This document shows, piece by piece, positions 25,601-37,021 of a DNA stretch of 64,000 nt. The position numbers and the translations under genes were made by a program. Position 1 is the stretch's first letter. Each line of letters opens with the position of its first letter. The stretch comes from Amaranthus tricolor (lineage: Eukaryota; Streptophyta; Magnoliopsida; Caryophyllales; Amaranthaceae). The stretch spans positions 35,198,885-35,262,884 of the forward strand of contig NC_080049.1 of assembly GCF_026212465.1 (NCBI RefSeq). Reading direction: 5' to 3'. A model generated the notes under the pieces. That model saw nothing but the letters and a program-made list of their open reading frames with translations, was not told the DNA's origin and made no database searches.

Positions 25601-26850
25601 GATATTGAGCTTCTCTCAATCACAAAATCAAACTTAAAACCTCGTCAATTTGAAGATACGGGAAAATGATTTGACCTATACAAGACTCAGATAGCAGATC
25701 AACCCTCCCCTCGAATCTTGTTTCTGAACCTTTGTTTCTGAAATTCTTTGTTTTCCTTATCAAAGCTCTTCCAAGCCCAAAACCATAATATCAAAGCTCT
25801 TCTTTCCTTTTCTGTTCTTTGTTTTCCTTTATCTTTTCTTTGTAGTCTTTTTTTCCTCCTTACCTTTTTTATTCATTTTATTTTGTTCTAATAAAATTGT
25901 ACATTCATTTCCAACTCTAAAATTAACGTTTCTTGTTTCCATTTCAATTTCTCGTATCGGATCGAATTTCTTGTTAGGTAACATTGATAAACACTACCTA
26001 ATTTAATACAAAAGTTCTTGGAAGATGAAACAAAGACTAAATAAACCTAAAAACATTATGTTTATACAGCAACCTCCAAGCCTATATTAGACATATGAAT
26101 TGTGAGTTTATGACCGTCAATAACCTGTAGGTTATATAAAAGCATCATCGGCAAAGCTACCAGCAAAGAGCATGCAATAATACCTATATTTTCCCATTTG
26201 TTGACACAATTATAGCACACAAGGACAAAAGAACGTAAACCTTCAAAATTTTAGTAGCGCCTAATCGCCAAACAAAACGTAAACCTTCGTTCCTTAATGA
26301 AGCTTCTCATCACCAGAGACTACAAAGACTATGCAAGAAGGGTGGCCAAAGATCACTTGGGTAGCAGAAAGCAAGAAAGGGCAAGATGGAAACGGGTCTA
26401 CAAAACCATAGAGGCTAGTGCAAAAGAGCATCTTGATGAGTTATTCTTTTGCTTCATGGAGTTCATCATGTCTTTAAAGTAAGATTTTGACATTGCTATT
26501 GTCGTTGTTGCATCTAGTAATACTCCTTTCAACAGCAAGAAGGTCTATTATAATACCACCATTATTCTTGTATTGACATCAACTAAGTCTACAAACTAAA
26601 AACAAAATTGTCGAGACAAAGTCATGCCTTCAAGCAATAGCATACTTAAACCCTCCAAGTTCGATTAAAGTACAGATCAATTCAAACAAAAAACTTGTTC
26701 CTACACTTACTTATGCAGGTAAAGTTGATCACTAGTGCCAAATAATGCGAAATGTATGCGAGTGAACATCACAAAGCTATGAAATCATATCAGTGACACC
26801 ATTCAAAACAGATTAACAAAGTTGATAGTAATTTCACTGCTACAAACCTG
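22640..26850. other. Long gene-free stretch 3' of the mS38 gene
   Basis: Base composition is less AT-extreme than elsewhere, but no frame above 87 codons exists and none of the short ones shows a domain, signal peptide or splice-linked partner. It could contain 3' untranslated sequence of the mS38 gene or a long non-coding transcript; I see no way to decide. Confidence 0.4.
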
Positions 26851-26851
26851 A

Positions 26852-27277
26852 TCAAGTTTTAGTCTTTCGACGAAGACGTTTCCTAAGCTTCTTATACTTG
26901 TGCTTATTCATCTTCCTCTTCCTCTTCCTCTTCACACTATCAGCCCACATCATATTCGGACGCTCCATTTCAGGTCCAATAAGCTGAGATAAACCCAAAC
27001 CAGATGACAAATTCGGATCCATAAAAAACCCAAATGAGAAAATTGGGTAAACCTGCATTTTACTGAAATGGGCGAGTTCAGTTAAACGTTGGTTTTCAGG
27101 GTTTAATCCACCTCCACGGTCGAATTTAGGTTGACTAAGAATTGATTGGTTGATGAAAAACAATGGAGGAGAGGGATTTATGGAGTTTTGAGTTGTGAAT
27201 GTTGTAATGAATCTAGTTGAAGATTGTTTGCGGATAAGTTCTCGTAGAAGGCGAGCCATTTTAGTGATTGATGACAA
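26852..27277 (-). CDS. Mitochondrial small ribosomal subunit protein mS38 (AURKAIP1/COX24 type)
   Basis: A 141-residue, single-exon frame. The N-terminus (MARLLRELIRKQSS and onward) is rich in Arg, Ser and Thr and lacks acidic residues, as expected of a mitochondrial targeting peptide. The C-terminus is an extremely basic block, MWADSVKRKRKRKMNKHK followed by KKLRKRLRRKTKT, which is the diagnostic signature of the COX24/AURKAIP1/mS38 family. In that family the basic helix binds 12S/18S-type mitochondrial rRNA in the small subunit. Two starts are possible, Met1 at 27277 and Met7 at 27259; the second gives a more usual presequence beginning MARLL. A tRNA-Thr gene lies about 210 bases upstream on the same strand. 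The region downstream (22.6-26.8 kb) contains no other convincing coding exon. Confidence 0.8.
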   Translation of the reverse strand: MSSITKMARLLRELIRKQSSTRFITTFTTQNSINPSPPLFFINQSILSQPKFDRGGGLNPENQRLTELAHFSKMQVYPIFSFGFFMDPNLSSGLGLSQLIGPEMERPNMMWADSVKRKRKRKMNKHKYKKLRKRLRRKTKT

Positions 27278-27476
27278 AATGGGAAGGTAAAAATTAGAGA
27301 TTTAGCATAATGAATTTGGGGATTCAGAAAGATGAAATTCTATTAGGGTTATTTGTTCAGATAACCAAAGTGGAGGGGAGATTTAGGGTAAAGTTTTGAA
27401 CTAGAATTGGTCATTGAACTGATGAAGAGAATCAAATAGGACTATAGGAGTGCACAAGATGAACTGATAACGGGAA

Positions 27477-27483
27477 GAAAAAA
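27477..27483 (-). terminator. Pol III oligo-T terminator of tRNA-Thr
   Basis: The plus strand has a run of A here, i.e. a T run on the tRNA strand about six bases after the mature 3' end. This is the standard RNA polymerase III stop. Confidence 0.7.
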
Positions 27484-27488
27484 TATTA

Positions 27489-27560
27489 TGCCCTCACGCA
27501 GGATCGAACTACGGACCTCCAGTTTACAAGACTGGCGCTCTACCACTGAGCTATAAGGGC
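27489..27560 (-). tRNA. tRNA-Thr (anticodon UGU)
   Basis: A 72-base cloverleaf reads on the minus strand. The acceptor stem is GCCCTTA paired with TGAGGGC (one G-T pair) with discriminator A. The D arm has GCTC/GAGC stems, the anticodon stem is CCAGT/ACTGG around loop CTTGTAA, and the T arm has CGTAG/CTGCG stems around TTCGATC. The anticodon TGT gives threonine. There is no intron and CCA is not encoded, as usual for a nuclear gene. A run of T follows on the transcribed strand within a few bases of the 3' end. Confidence 0.95.
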
Positions 27561-27681
27561 TTATTGATATGCGTACTAACTGAAACGTACCATTATCTAA
27601 ATAATTTCTGCTTTGTCAAATGTCCAATTTGTTGTTTTCATAAAAAATCAATTTAATTATATCATCACAAATTCTTTTTAG

Positions 27682-27925
27682 AGACGGTCTCTTAGATAGA
27701 TCAACTTTAATTGGACCGACTTATTATGTATTTTTTAGAATATTATAAGTAGGCATTAAGAATGATGTAAGTAGACACTTTAGATATTGAAAATAGGCAT
27801 TAAGATACGATTAGTAAGCATTAAGAATAATGTAAATAGACATTAAGAATAAAATATGTAGGCATTAATCTTTAATGGGTAGGGTTTAAGGTACGTCTCT
27901 CAAAGAGACGGTCTCTCAAGAGACT
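27682..27925. mobile_element. Small element with GAGACGGTCTC ends and internal 20-bp repeats
   Basis: Begins AGAGACGGTCTCTTAGATAG and ends CTCAAAGAGACGGTCTCTCA with AGAGACTAGC. Inside, about seven degenerate copies of GTAAGTAGGCATTAAGAATA stand in a row. A sister copy is at 48.83 kb. Confidence 0.6.
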
Positions 27926-28159
27926 AGCTGTTATATCATAAATTGAGGATAAAAAAAATTCTTATTCATTTTTATTTTTATATAGTAATAATGTTTATAA
28001 TCTCCACATATATTCCACTAATTTTATTTGTACATTCTTAAAGCGTATTGATCATTATCAAAGTGTAAGTGATCATTGTTACTATACAATTTTTTTATTA
28101 ATAGATTATTATTCTCATTTAATTAAATAAGAACGAAAGAGATCAATAATAAACGTTAA

Positions 28160-28335
28160 ATGGTCAAATTAAAGCTCTATGTGATTGATTTAAGCTATAT
28201 ATGATTTTAAATTGTGTCTATATGTGTCCAATTTTAAGCTATATGTGACAATTTTAAGCTATATGTGACGAATTTTAGCTATATGTGACATATTTTTAAC
28301 TACATGTGAGCGCTTTTAAGCAGCATGTATGTGGT
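28160..28335. repeat. Degenerate minisatellite, unit about 21 bp
   Basis: Five to seven copies of a unit like ATTTTAAGCTATATGTGACA, increasingly diverged to the right (TTTTTAACTACATGTGAGCG, then CTTTTAAGCAGCATGTATG). It abuts the Harbinger element. Confidence 0.75.
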
Positions 28336-28367
28336 TATAGTGGACTGTATCATATATAGGGTCCTTA

Positions 28368-29327
28368 GAGCATCAATAATGGTCATATGACCAAATCATG
28401 GCAAAAATGCTTATAATGGTGACCTAATAATAGGTGGGTTGGGGAAAAGATTGGGCAATTGGGTCAATGGGTGACCCGTCCATGTGAACAGTCACCCAAT
28501 TTTTTTTTAAAATTGCCATGTGTCTCTTTCTGATTGGACGGGGGAAATATGCCAGATTGCTGCCTGACACACGGCCTGTTGCGGATACCACTTGCGCGCT
28601 CTTATAGGCTGTTAAAAAATTAACGGTTATTTTCGCATTAAATTAATATATTTTTTAAAAAATTATACTAATGGTTATATTTTTTCAAGATCTATAAAAT
28701 GAGACCCATATTGATATTTTCTGACATAATTTTATATTTACATATTTTCTTCTTATTTTGTTGCTTTTTTTTGTTAAAAAATGCCATCCCAAAAAAAAAA
28801 ATATGGATTCAAAATAAGGATGATATTGAAGATCGACAAACACATTCATCCATAAAAGATGACTTGGTTGAAAATATTTGGCAAAACTTTGGAAGGAAAT
28901 GCAATTAATGTATCATTTTAGTTTTTTTATTTTTGTATTTATTTTATGTATGTGCATTGTAATCTTTATTTGAAGTTAACGAATTTTCCTTAATTATTAT
29001 TGATGTCTACATCTATATTTATTAAAAAAAATATTAATTTTATTAATTTTTTTTTTAAATTATAAAATAGTAAATCTATTTTAATCAAATAAAAAATTAT
29101 ATTAGCTTTGTACATGAAAATATTATTATAAAAATTAAAGATAAATGTTAGATAAATTAAGGAAGAGAAATTATGGTGGGGTAGTCTAAAGTAAGAAAGA
29201 GAGAATAATGACCTTTTTAAAAGAGGTTATTGTTAATAAAATTAAATTGAAAAATTAATTTTAGAATAGAAAAAAAGTTATAAAATAGTAAAATAATCTC
29301 TTTTTTAGATCATATGTAAAGATGCTC
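28368..29327 (+). mobile_element. Internally deleted PIF/Harbinger transposon, 960 bp
   Basis: Starts GAGCATCAATAATGGTCATA and ends with the inverse TATGTAAAGATGCTC. Flanked on both sides by TTA, the 3-bp duplication typical of PIF/Harbinger. On the plus strand near 28835-28908 a frame ends THSSIKDDLVENIWQNFGR and then a stop codon, resembling the C-terminus of plant Harbinger transposases (…LxxDLVEHIWQxFG). No catalytic domain remains, so the element is a deletion derivative that would need a trans-acting transposase. Confidence 0.75.
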
Positions 29328-29404
29328 TTATATTAAGAGTTGAGACAACCACATATGAGACGTCCGGAAACTTATTTGTTTCAAATTTTATGAATTTCCT
29401 GGAC

Positions 29405-29528
29405 TGGGCCGTACTAGAAGGCGTGGGCCGGACTCAAACGGCATCCCAAACTCTTTAAAAGCCTCAAAGCGGTCTCTTGTTGATCGCATTCATTCTTTCA
29501 TCTGCATCTGGAAAGCAGAAACCCTAAA
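29405..29528 (+). promoter_or_regulatory. Site II / telo-box promoter-like segment without a recognised gene
   Basis: Two TGGGCC elements (29405-29410 and 29424-29429) are followed by a TATA-like CTTTAAAAG (about 29453) and a telo-box AAACCCTAAA (29519-29528). In plants the pair of site II and telo-box marks genes for ribosomal proteins, translation factors and snoRNAs. The arrangement reads in the plus direction, toward the convergent SEO gene. I found no ribosomal protein or clear box C/D snoRNA downstream. Confidence 0.5.
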
Positions 29529-29598
29529 TGTAGGGCACATCCTCCACCTCTCAATTAATTTGTTTTCAGTTAATTTTTTAACAGTTTCTTGTTCTTCA

Positions 29599-30099
29599 AT
29601 GTTTTGCAAATTTGCTTACCGAGGCGTTGCGTTTACCGGCGATTACGAATCCGGTCAACGTGTCAAGGGAAGCGTAAATCAAACCCCTGCAATTCCAACT
29701 GATTCAATTTTTGAAAATATTGCATCTTAATCCATAGTTTGCATCTGGAGTTGGATTGTACAATCAAACAACCCTAATTTATATGCTAATTAATGCCGAT
29801 TTTTTTTGTCGTTGCTTCATATGGTGAACTCTCTCTGTTGATGAGAGTTGTTCGAGTTTCCCGAAGCATATATCAATAATTTTTGACCAGTTTTAAACAG
29901 CTCGATGAATGGATTACTCTGTTAATCTAATTACTTTCATCGCGTTACCTGTCTGCTGGTACATTCCCCTTTTTTATAAATTTAGGGTTTGCGAAAATGC
30001 AGCTACCTCGCTTCTAACTTGTGAAATTTCTCACTCTTTTTAGATGGAGGAATTCATGTTTGGAAGTAAAAGTTCTACTGCATTTTGTTCTGGAATTCG
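29599..30099 (+). CDS. Hypothetical two-exon 5' gene fragment downstream of the site II promoter
   Basis: An ATG at 29599 opens 25 codons (MFCKFAYRGVAFTGDYE and so on) that end at a good donor, AAGC/GTAAAT (exon 29599-29673). A pyrimidine-rich acceptor CTTTTTAG precedes a second open block, 30044-30099, which ends at another donor, TTCG/GTAAAT. The two blocks join in phase, but I recognise no protein family and could not find a third exon before the tandem repeat at 30.5 kb. It may be the remains of a gene whose body was lost, a non-coding transcript with spliced exons, or chance. Confidence 0.22.
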
Positions 30100-30522
30100 G
30101 TAAATGCTTTTTTATAACGCCATTTTCAACTAATGGATTGATTTTTGTATTCTTTTCCCTTTATGTTTGAGGATGTATTGGATAGTTTAGATTTGTTGAT
30201 TGGAGAGTGGATATTTGTGATTGATTCATTCACAGACATTCGAAACATAACATGACTGTGAGACAATTAAGTTGCTCAAAATCTTCATTACAGATGTCAA
30301 AAAACTAATGATAAATAACAAAATTTGTAGAGATTATAAATTAAAGACGTGGAGTTTGGATAATCTGGAAAGGAACTAAAAACATTGATTTGAAGCATAA
30401 AATTGAATTATTTCCCAACTAATCGATTGAGCGAGTTCCAATAGAGAATATAATCAGTTAATCACAGACTCACATTAACCTAGATATATAATTATACACA
30501 ATATGGTTACAAATACTCCTAT

Positions 30523-31080
30523 AAACTAGGATTTTGCGGCAATGGTGTTGAACTGGGTGTCTTATTGAGGAACTGTGTATCTACAAAGTTACTTGGACTT
30601 GACTATTTGTGTTGAACTTTGATTGATTGTATGAATGAAACTGTTACAACATCAAACTAGGATATGGTGGCAAACATCCCTGTACGCTTTTTATTTTGGA
30701 TCTATGTAACTGCTACTTTACACTTGGACTCGGACTTGGGTGTTTGTGTTCAACTCTGATATATTTGAGTGAAACTATGTTATAACATTGAACTAGGACA
30801 TAATGGCAATCATCCTTAGACACGCTTAACAAGGAACTATGTAACAACTACTATGTTACTCGAGCTTTAGTGTTTGTATTGAACTTTGACAGTGTTTGAG
30901 TGAAACATTGTTGCAACATTGGACTAGGCTTTAGTGGCAATCAGCCTGGCCAATCATCCTTGGATGTGTCTTATTCAGGAATTATGCAACAACTACTATG
31001 CTACTCGGACTCAAGTTTCTGCATCAGACTTTGATAGTACTTGAGTGATAAACTATATTACAGCATGAACTAGGATTAAG
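30523..31080. repeat. Diverged tandem repeat, unit about 131-146 bp, four-plus copies
   Basis: Copies begin near 30523, 30654, 30790, 30921 and 31067 (the last partial). Each contains AACTAGG, then a GGCAA(A/T)CATCC-like block, GGAACTATGTAACAACTACT, ATGTTACTCGGACT, TGTTGAACTTTGAT and TTTGAGTGAAAC. No long open frame runs through. It lies between the orphan promoter and the 3' end of the SEO gene. Confidence 0.8.
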
Positions 31081-31304
31081 TCTAGAGTTGTTGTTTATAC
31101 ATTTTATTTGTGGGCTGGGCTTTTAAAGAGGAAACTTATTACTACTATGTTACAAACCTGGAGCAACAAATGATGTGACTTCGCAAACACTTAATACTAA
31201 CTGCAGTGTAGTTGTAAGGGAAAACTTTAGGGGGATCGTTACAGGAGGGATACATGATGAACCTGTTCATTGTGCTTCCACAATCTTTTGAATCGTTATG
31301 AAAG

Positions 31305-34300
31305 TTAATCATATTTTATCCTGGAAGCCTGTTCCACCACATCATACATGAAAAACTTCTTCATTGGACGCTTACATTTATCACAAAATGTTGTCTCTTC
31401 CATTTGCTCTTTGTTGTATGTAGTGACTCTTGAGTGGGTGCATGGTTCAGTAGTAGGAGGTTCCAGAGAGCGTCTGATTGCTTCTACTAATCCAATTTGT
31501 GGCAAATACTTTTTCCATAATGGGTATCTACTTGAGAATATGGCCCATTCTTTAACATGAAGCTTTAGAATATCTGCTGAAGAACTGCTTCCAAATATCA
31601 TCCAATTATCTTCGTTGCAGGTATCCAGCAATGTTATTGCTTCTCTTAGAATCTGGTCTGTGTCAGTCCTCTGGTTGAACTTCAGTCTTGATCTTTTGAC
31701 ACTCTGAATTCGCAACCAAAATAGAAGTATCTTGGTCATTGAGAGAGTGTGACTTAGCTTTTCTCTTTCTATGGCAGAGACTATGCTGCATGCAAGTGCA
31801 CTTTGTTCTTTATTACCAACATAAACCAGCTCTAGCTGTGCTGCTAAGCTTTGTATGTTCTTAATCTCTGTGGTGAATTCTCGTACCCATTCAAGTTTGT
31901 TGCTTCCGTAAATGCAAACTGATTTTTCTTCTTCTACCTGACATTATTGTGAGGTTATAGTTAGTGCACCAAATACTACAGTTATATTATCAGATCAGCT
32001 TCTGATGCTGTCAATTGGAAACAACCTATTGGTAAGGTTGTGTACTTTTGACCCTTCAAACCCCACATGGTGGAATTAGTTGGGAGCCACTCAAAGTCAT
32101 TGAATAATGAAATGTGAAAATATGAGAACTGCTTTTAAAATGTTAGAGCTAGGTTCATACCCACATGGTTAACAAGGGATCAATACTGTCAAGTAAGAGT
32201 CTCAGATTCCATCTCTCATTTCTCCACAATTCCTCTTCTCTTGAGAAGGAGAAAGGGTATGCCTTCATTCCCCAGATCCATACCATGTCAATAGCGTTTA
32301 TATTTGAAACCATTCCTGTAGGGTCCAAGACAACCATTATGGGTTGTTCATGGTATTGCCACACTTCTTTTGCATAATGTATGGTTGTTGATCTGAGTGA
32401 CCATGGTTGTCGAATTGAGTACCACGGCAAGGAGTTCGACAGAAGGTTGAAGATTGTTATGTCATTGTTACTCCATCTATTGGAAGTTGAAATAGGGACC
32501 CATAAGATATCGAAGCTTTGTTTTAGATTATTGTGAAGAGGATGGTCATATGTTTGTTGAACCAGTAAAAGCAATTCATTAACAGGCAGGAGTTCTGGCT
32601 TTGAAATTAACAGTACAACAATTTTGTTTTTCAGTGAGGAGATGTCAACCTGTCACAAGAAGCAAAACCCTTGCTTAGACCATTATGGAAAGAAGCATTG
32701 ATGCCTTTGCGAAATCATAGATTTGTATTGACATCTCTGATGCTTATGAGTGTTCTAAATCCTATTGCCACAAAGTTGAGTCCTTTGATTAAGCTTGCTA
32801 TCAATTTATTGAACCAGTATCCTTTTGTTCTTAATTGACCTATAAGATGGTTCATTAACTATTTAGAATAAGGTGAATTCACCTGTTATGAGTGAACTAT
32901 AGTGATCCTAGAGTATAGTGCTTTGGTTGCACACATCTATGTTGCTCTGACTCTTGAATTTATCTCAGATACCGAGTCCGATCTTCGAAACTGGGACATA
33001 ATTAGGCATAGACACTTTATTTTGGATTTAAAAGATTGGAACTTATTCTGATATTGACACTTAGACATGTACCCTTGTCAGAAATGAGTTTTTCGAGCTT
33101 GAGTAACATAGGCATGACTGTAGTTCAAAATAATTATTAATATGATAAGACATCCATCAAACAATTTTCATTTGCAGGTCTAATCTTCGCATGGAATTGG
33201 CAGAATTTCTTGGTGCCCGTGCTTGGCTAGCATGGACTACCAACAAATCACAATTATAAAGTGAAGGTATTCTTATGACTGAAAAATTGATAAGAGTAAA
33301 TTAAGAGTGATGAACCTTGGCTTGCGCAGATGAATGCTTTAGTGGCAAGTCATTCCTCTGACCAAACAATATTTGTAGCACGTCTTGATTGTTCAAGTGT
33401 GGCTCCTGAAATGCATTTACAAGCTTCATGTGCATCTTCTGCTCTGCATATTGAGCCAGGTAATGGAGCAATGATGGTAAATTTGTTTCTTACTGAATAA
33501 TTTCTATGGACTGCATTATTTGCACTTACCTGTGTGTTGCTGGCAGACATCTACTTTTGCATTAAGATGATTGCCAATTCCGTCTAATTTTCTTCTTAAA
33601 CTCGCAATCTCCCATACAGCGCTAGATATTGAATATGGATCCCTATATTTTCAAATTCAGGTTTGACAATCAGTCTGTCTTAAATTTTGATGTGGCGTGG
33701 ACATTGATAGAGTTAGAGTATAAAACCAATTTTGAAATTCTAACCATCAGCTTATGTTTTTGCTTGAGCTGACCTTCTCGACATGGCATTAGAATTACAA
33801 GTTCGGGGTTCAGTAGAGTATAAAACCAATTGTACGCTGATGATTGGAGCTCAAGATTGGTTTTGTACTCTTTTAGACATTTTCTTAAATATATTTTCCT
33901 TTATAAGTTGAAAAGTCTAGCATGCTGGTAGTAAAAATTTGAAAAATTCAAACTGCATAACTGAAAGGCAAGAAGGTGCACTTGCTCATCTTGGAGGGAT
34001 CTCAAATTTGTGATGAGAGACACACAGACTATAATGCTTCTGATGATCCAATAAGCAGCAACATATATTGACGATTTTGTAGCTGCAACACTGACAGTTT
34101 CATCCTGCAGCTCTATGTGCCTTATTGGTAGACGTTCAAACTGTGAAACGCTCCTTGTAATTTCTATCATAGTTTTAACTAACGAGTTCAATGCTGTAAA
34201 AATAGGTTCAAACATGTTGAAGCTATTTGGGTATTGCTTAAGTAATGCAATTGATGCAGCTAAAGGATTCTGGCTTTGTGCCTGTATGATGACCCAGAAT

Positions 34301-35099
34301 TCGCCAAAGACTGTTGCAAAAGCGGACAAAGCTAGAAGAAGCTTATCATCCCATCTATAGCTTCCAAGTAAGTGCAACACACTTAATGTACTTTCATGTG
34401 CATTTTCATTCCCGTAGCACTTGCTAAGTATCTGTCAATATGTACATTAATCACATCAATCACCCTATTATGATTTTTCTGCCAATACAGCAGTATTGTT
34501 CTTGTTTTTTCAGGGGGCGGGGGAGAAGTATAATCCATGCACAATTAGGGTTAATAAAAAACAATCACTTTGTTTTTAATAGAATAAGGTTGCGTACATC
34601 TAACATTAGCCCTAAACGCTGTAGCTCCACTCCCTATTTGTGGTTATTATCCTTCAGAGGTGGAAAAAGGGGGAATTTTTGCATGAAAATACTGAGAAAG
34701 ATACCTCGCTTGATATCTTGTATATCGAGTATGCTAAGCGATCTTCTGATTCCTCTACTATGCTGCTTATATCAAGGGTATCTTCCTGCTGATCAAAGAT
34801 CTGTCAGCAATACATCTGTTAGCAGCTATAATTGTAATTTTTAGCTTTTTCCCCACTTAAGTAACAAGCACCTAATGAGTAATGCAATGTTTTCGTCAAA
34901 TCATTTAAATAAGATGAGTGGAGGAAATAATTACTTGTGATGAAGTAGAGTAGTGCATGATGTTTTCGATCACCCGAAGCAACATTTCAAAATCAAGTTC
35001 ACGTCCATCAGGATCATGCATGATAAGGATGCTTTTGATAGGAATGTCTGCTTCTAAATCAACTAGAGACTTTTCACCTTTGGTCTGGTTCAAGGCCAT
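31305..35099 (-). CDS. Sieve element occlusion protein (SEO/SEOR, forisome family), 7 exons
   Basis: Exons, in transcription order: 35099-34935, 34800-34705, 34431-33986, 33642-33530, 33443-33316, 32649-32161 and 31937-31305. They join to 2070 bases (689 residues plus stop) with no stop codon, matching the usual family length of about 700. Family hallmarks are the N-terminal HDPDGRELD, then GEFWVI, the thioredoxin-like core (NKIVVLLISKPELLP to LPWYSI), KEVWQYHEQPIMVVLDP, MVWIWGMKAYPFS, and the C-terminal Cys motif CDKCKRPMKKFFMYD. SEO proteins are the P-protein filaments of phloem sieve elements that plug sieve plates after wounding. The join of exons 3 and 4 requires a GC-AG intron (donor GCAAGT). 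With a GT donor the frame breaks, so this is either a genuine non-canonical intron or a damaged site. A degenerate tandem repeat lies beyond the 3' end. Confidence 0.9.
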
Positions 35100-35104
35100 T
35101 GGCC

Positions 35105-37015
35105 AATGACTACAGTTTGCTGAGTATGACTGGTCTCATATGATTATTTTAGAGCTTTTGGGTTTAATTGAATCAAATTGCTGTTTGGAGCAAGACACAT
35201 AAAGAGAATAAAAACCAAAATTTGGGGTTTTCTATATTAAGATCTAGATTTTACAAACTGCAAGATATACAGTGTGCCATTTTTGTAAGAAGCACTGTTG
35301 CAGTAGAAACCTTTTGCTTTAGTTTTATTTATTCTTCACTTTTCTTTGTACAAGTTCTATCTGTCCATGCAGCATCTCTTTTACGCAACACAAAATCAAG
35401 GAACAATCGCATTTGTGCGATTTCTTTGAATTTTCTTATTCCATTGTTAAGTGGCTCCCAAAGCTAATTAGATGTCGCAACTTTAACTTAATAATAGCCA
35501 AAAAGTTGTTTCCAATTAATCTTTAATGAATAGTAATCATCATCAATTTTAGTTTCACAAAAATAAGAAGTGCATATGATATAATAAGTCAATTCGTTAT
35601 ATTGTAATTCAGTACAATCTAAAATTATAGAACTATAATTTTTTACATACATTGAGAAATGTTATGTTATTTTTTTTTCTTTTGATTTTGTTATATTATG
35701 CAAATTCAAATGTGAGCTTTTAGAGTGTAGTGTAGCAAATTTAAGTAACCAAGAGTACTTGTTCATGCACAGAGGGGCACGTACATATAAAGGTTTTGGA
35801 CCACCAAAGCTGAACCATCTTAAGTAGTAATAAATATGAATACATAATAGTACCATTTTTCTTTAAGTTGCTCTAAAGCACATTGTGATTTATCAATCAT
35901 CTTTACGCTTCTGTAGGCAAAATTATAAAATGTTACCCTCTTATCAAGAGGGCTTTAGAATAGATCTGAGACATTAACACAATTTTGTAATTAAATTCGA
36001 CTTTGATCTAATTTTTAACCGAATTTAAAATTATGTAAAAACTAATATATGCCCAAGATTTGATTTTGAACAATCTAAAACTTTGGTCTCTAGTCTTATT
36101 AAATGTCAAGCCTTTTTCATATTCTAAAGAGCAAAGTGAGATTCCGAGTTTTGCTTGTGCTTGTAAGTTTTATAACTAAGAAACAGTATCAATCGTCAAG
36201 AGCAAAACAGCACTATCCTGTACTTAAAACAGTTGTTGGAGCATATTATGGGGTAGACCCAAATTTTTAACTACAGGCATACTAGAATTGTGTAGTTGAA
36301 TTGTTCATATATATTACTGTGTAATAAAATTAGGCCAAAATTTTTTAGTTATATAGGTTTTTGGTAGCATTGCACTGATCACACGAATCATTAAACTTTT
36401 ACTCAATTCGAAAATTAAATTGAATTCAATTAGACTATGACTTTAAATTGAATTCAATGAGACTAAGACTTGATTGATCTAATTTTTCTTTTTGAATTTG
36501 ATAAAATTCTGAAAAGCATGTCGATATGTTTTTAGTTAATATTTCTTTCTTGTTATTTGAAATTAGGTTTAATTGTTTACAAGTGAGAGTACACACTCTT
36601 TAATTCACAATTACAAATAAAATTAATTTTAAAATTTTAATAAAAAACTATATAAAATTTCTAAAAATATTCTAAAACAATAAGAATAAAAAATAATAAA
36701 TAAACCTTCACATTTTGAAGTTGAATTTGTATAATAAAAATTTAATCAAATCAATCAATTTTATCAATTCTAGTTGTATATTCCAGTTCTCCTACTATAT
36801 AAATCAACTCCCTTTATTACTTTGAAATTATTGATATTCCATTTTGCAATTTTCTTTTTAGTATATTGCAGTTTTAAATTTGACAATGGACTTATCACTT
36901 ATATGTTTTTCTCGATGTCATACAGTCATACATTAACTCTATCATTTCACTTCATTTCATCTATATATTTTCTCTAACCACTTATTTATAGAGGTGTTTG
37001 TAGTTTAAATGAAAT
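35105..37015. other. Upstream region of the SEO gene
   Basis: AT-rich with no second gene. A phloem-specific promoter is expected in its first kilobase, but I recognise no defined element. Confidence 0.4.
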
Positions 37016-37021
37016 ATCATA

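Noticed and set aside
29820..29960. Possible box C/D snoRNA (TTGATGA at about 29.84 kb) behind the site II promoter
   Set aside because: The C box is imperfect, there is no D box (CTGA) at proper distance and no terminal stem.
33901..33985. Extension of SEO exon 3 beyond its donor (…VHLLAFQLCSLNF)
   Set aside because: It diverges from the family and runs to a stop; it is intron read-through.
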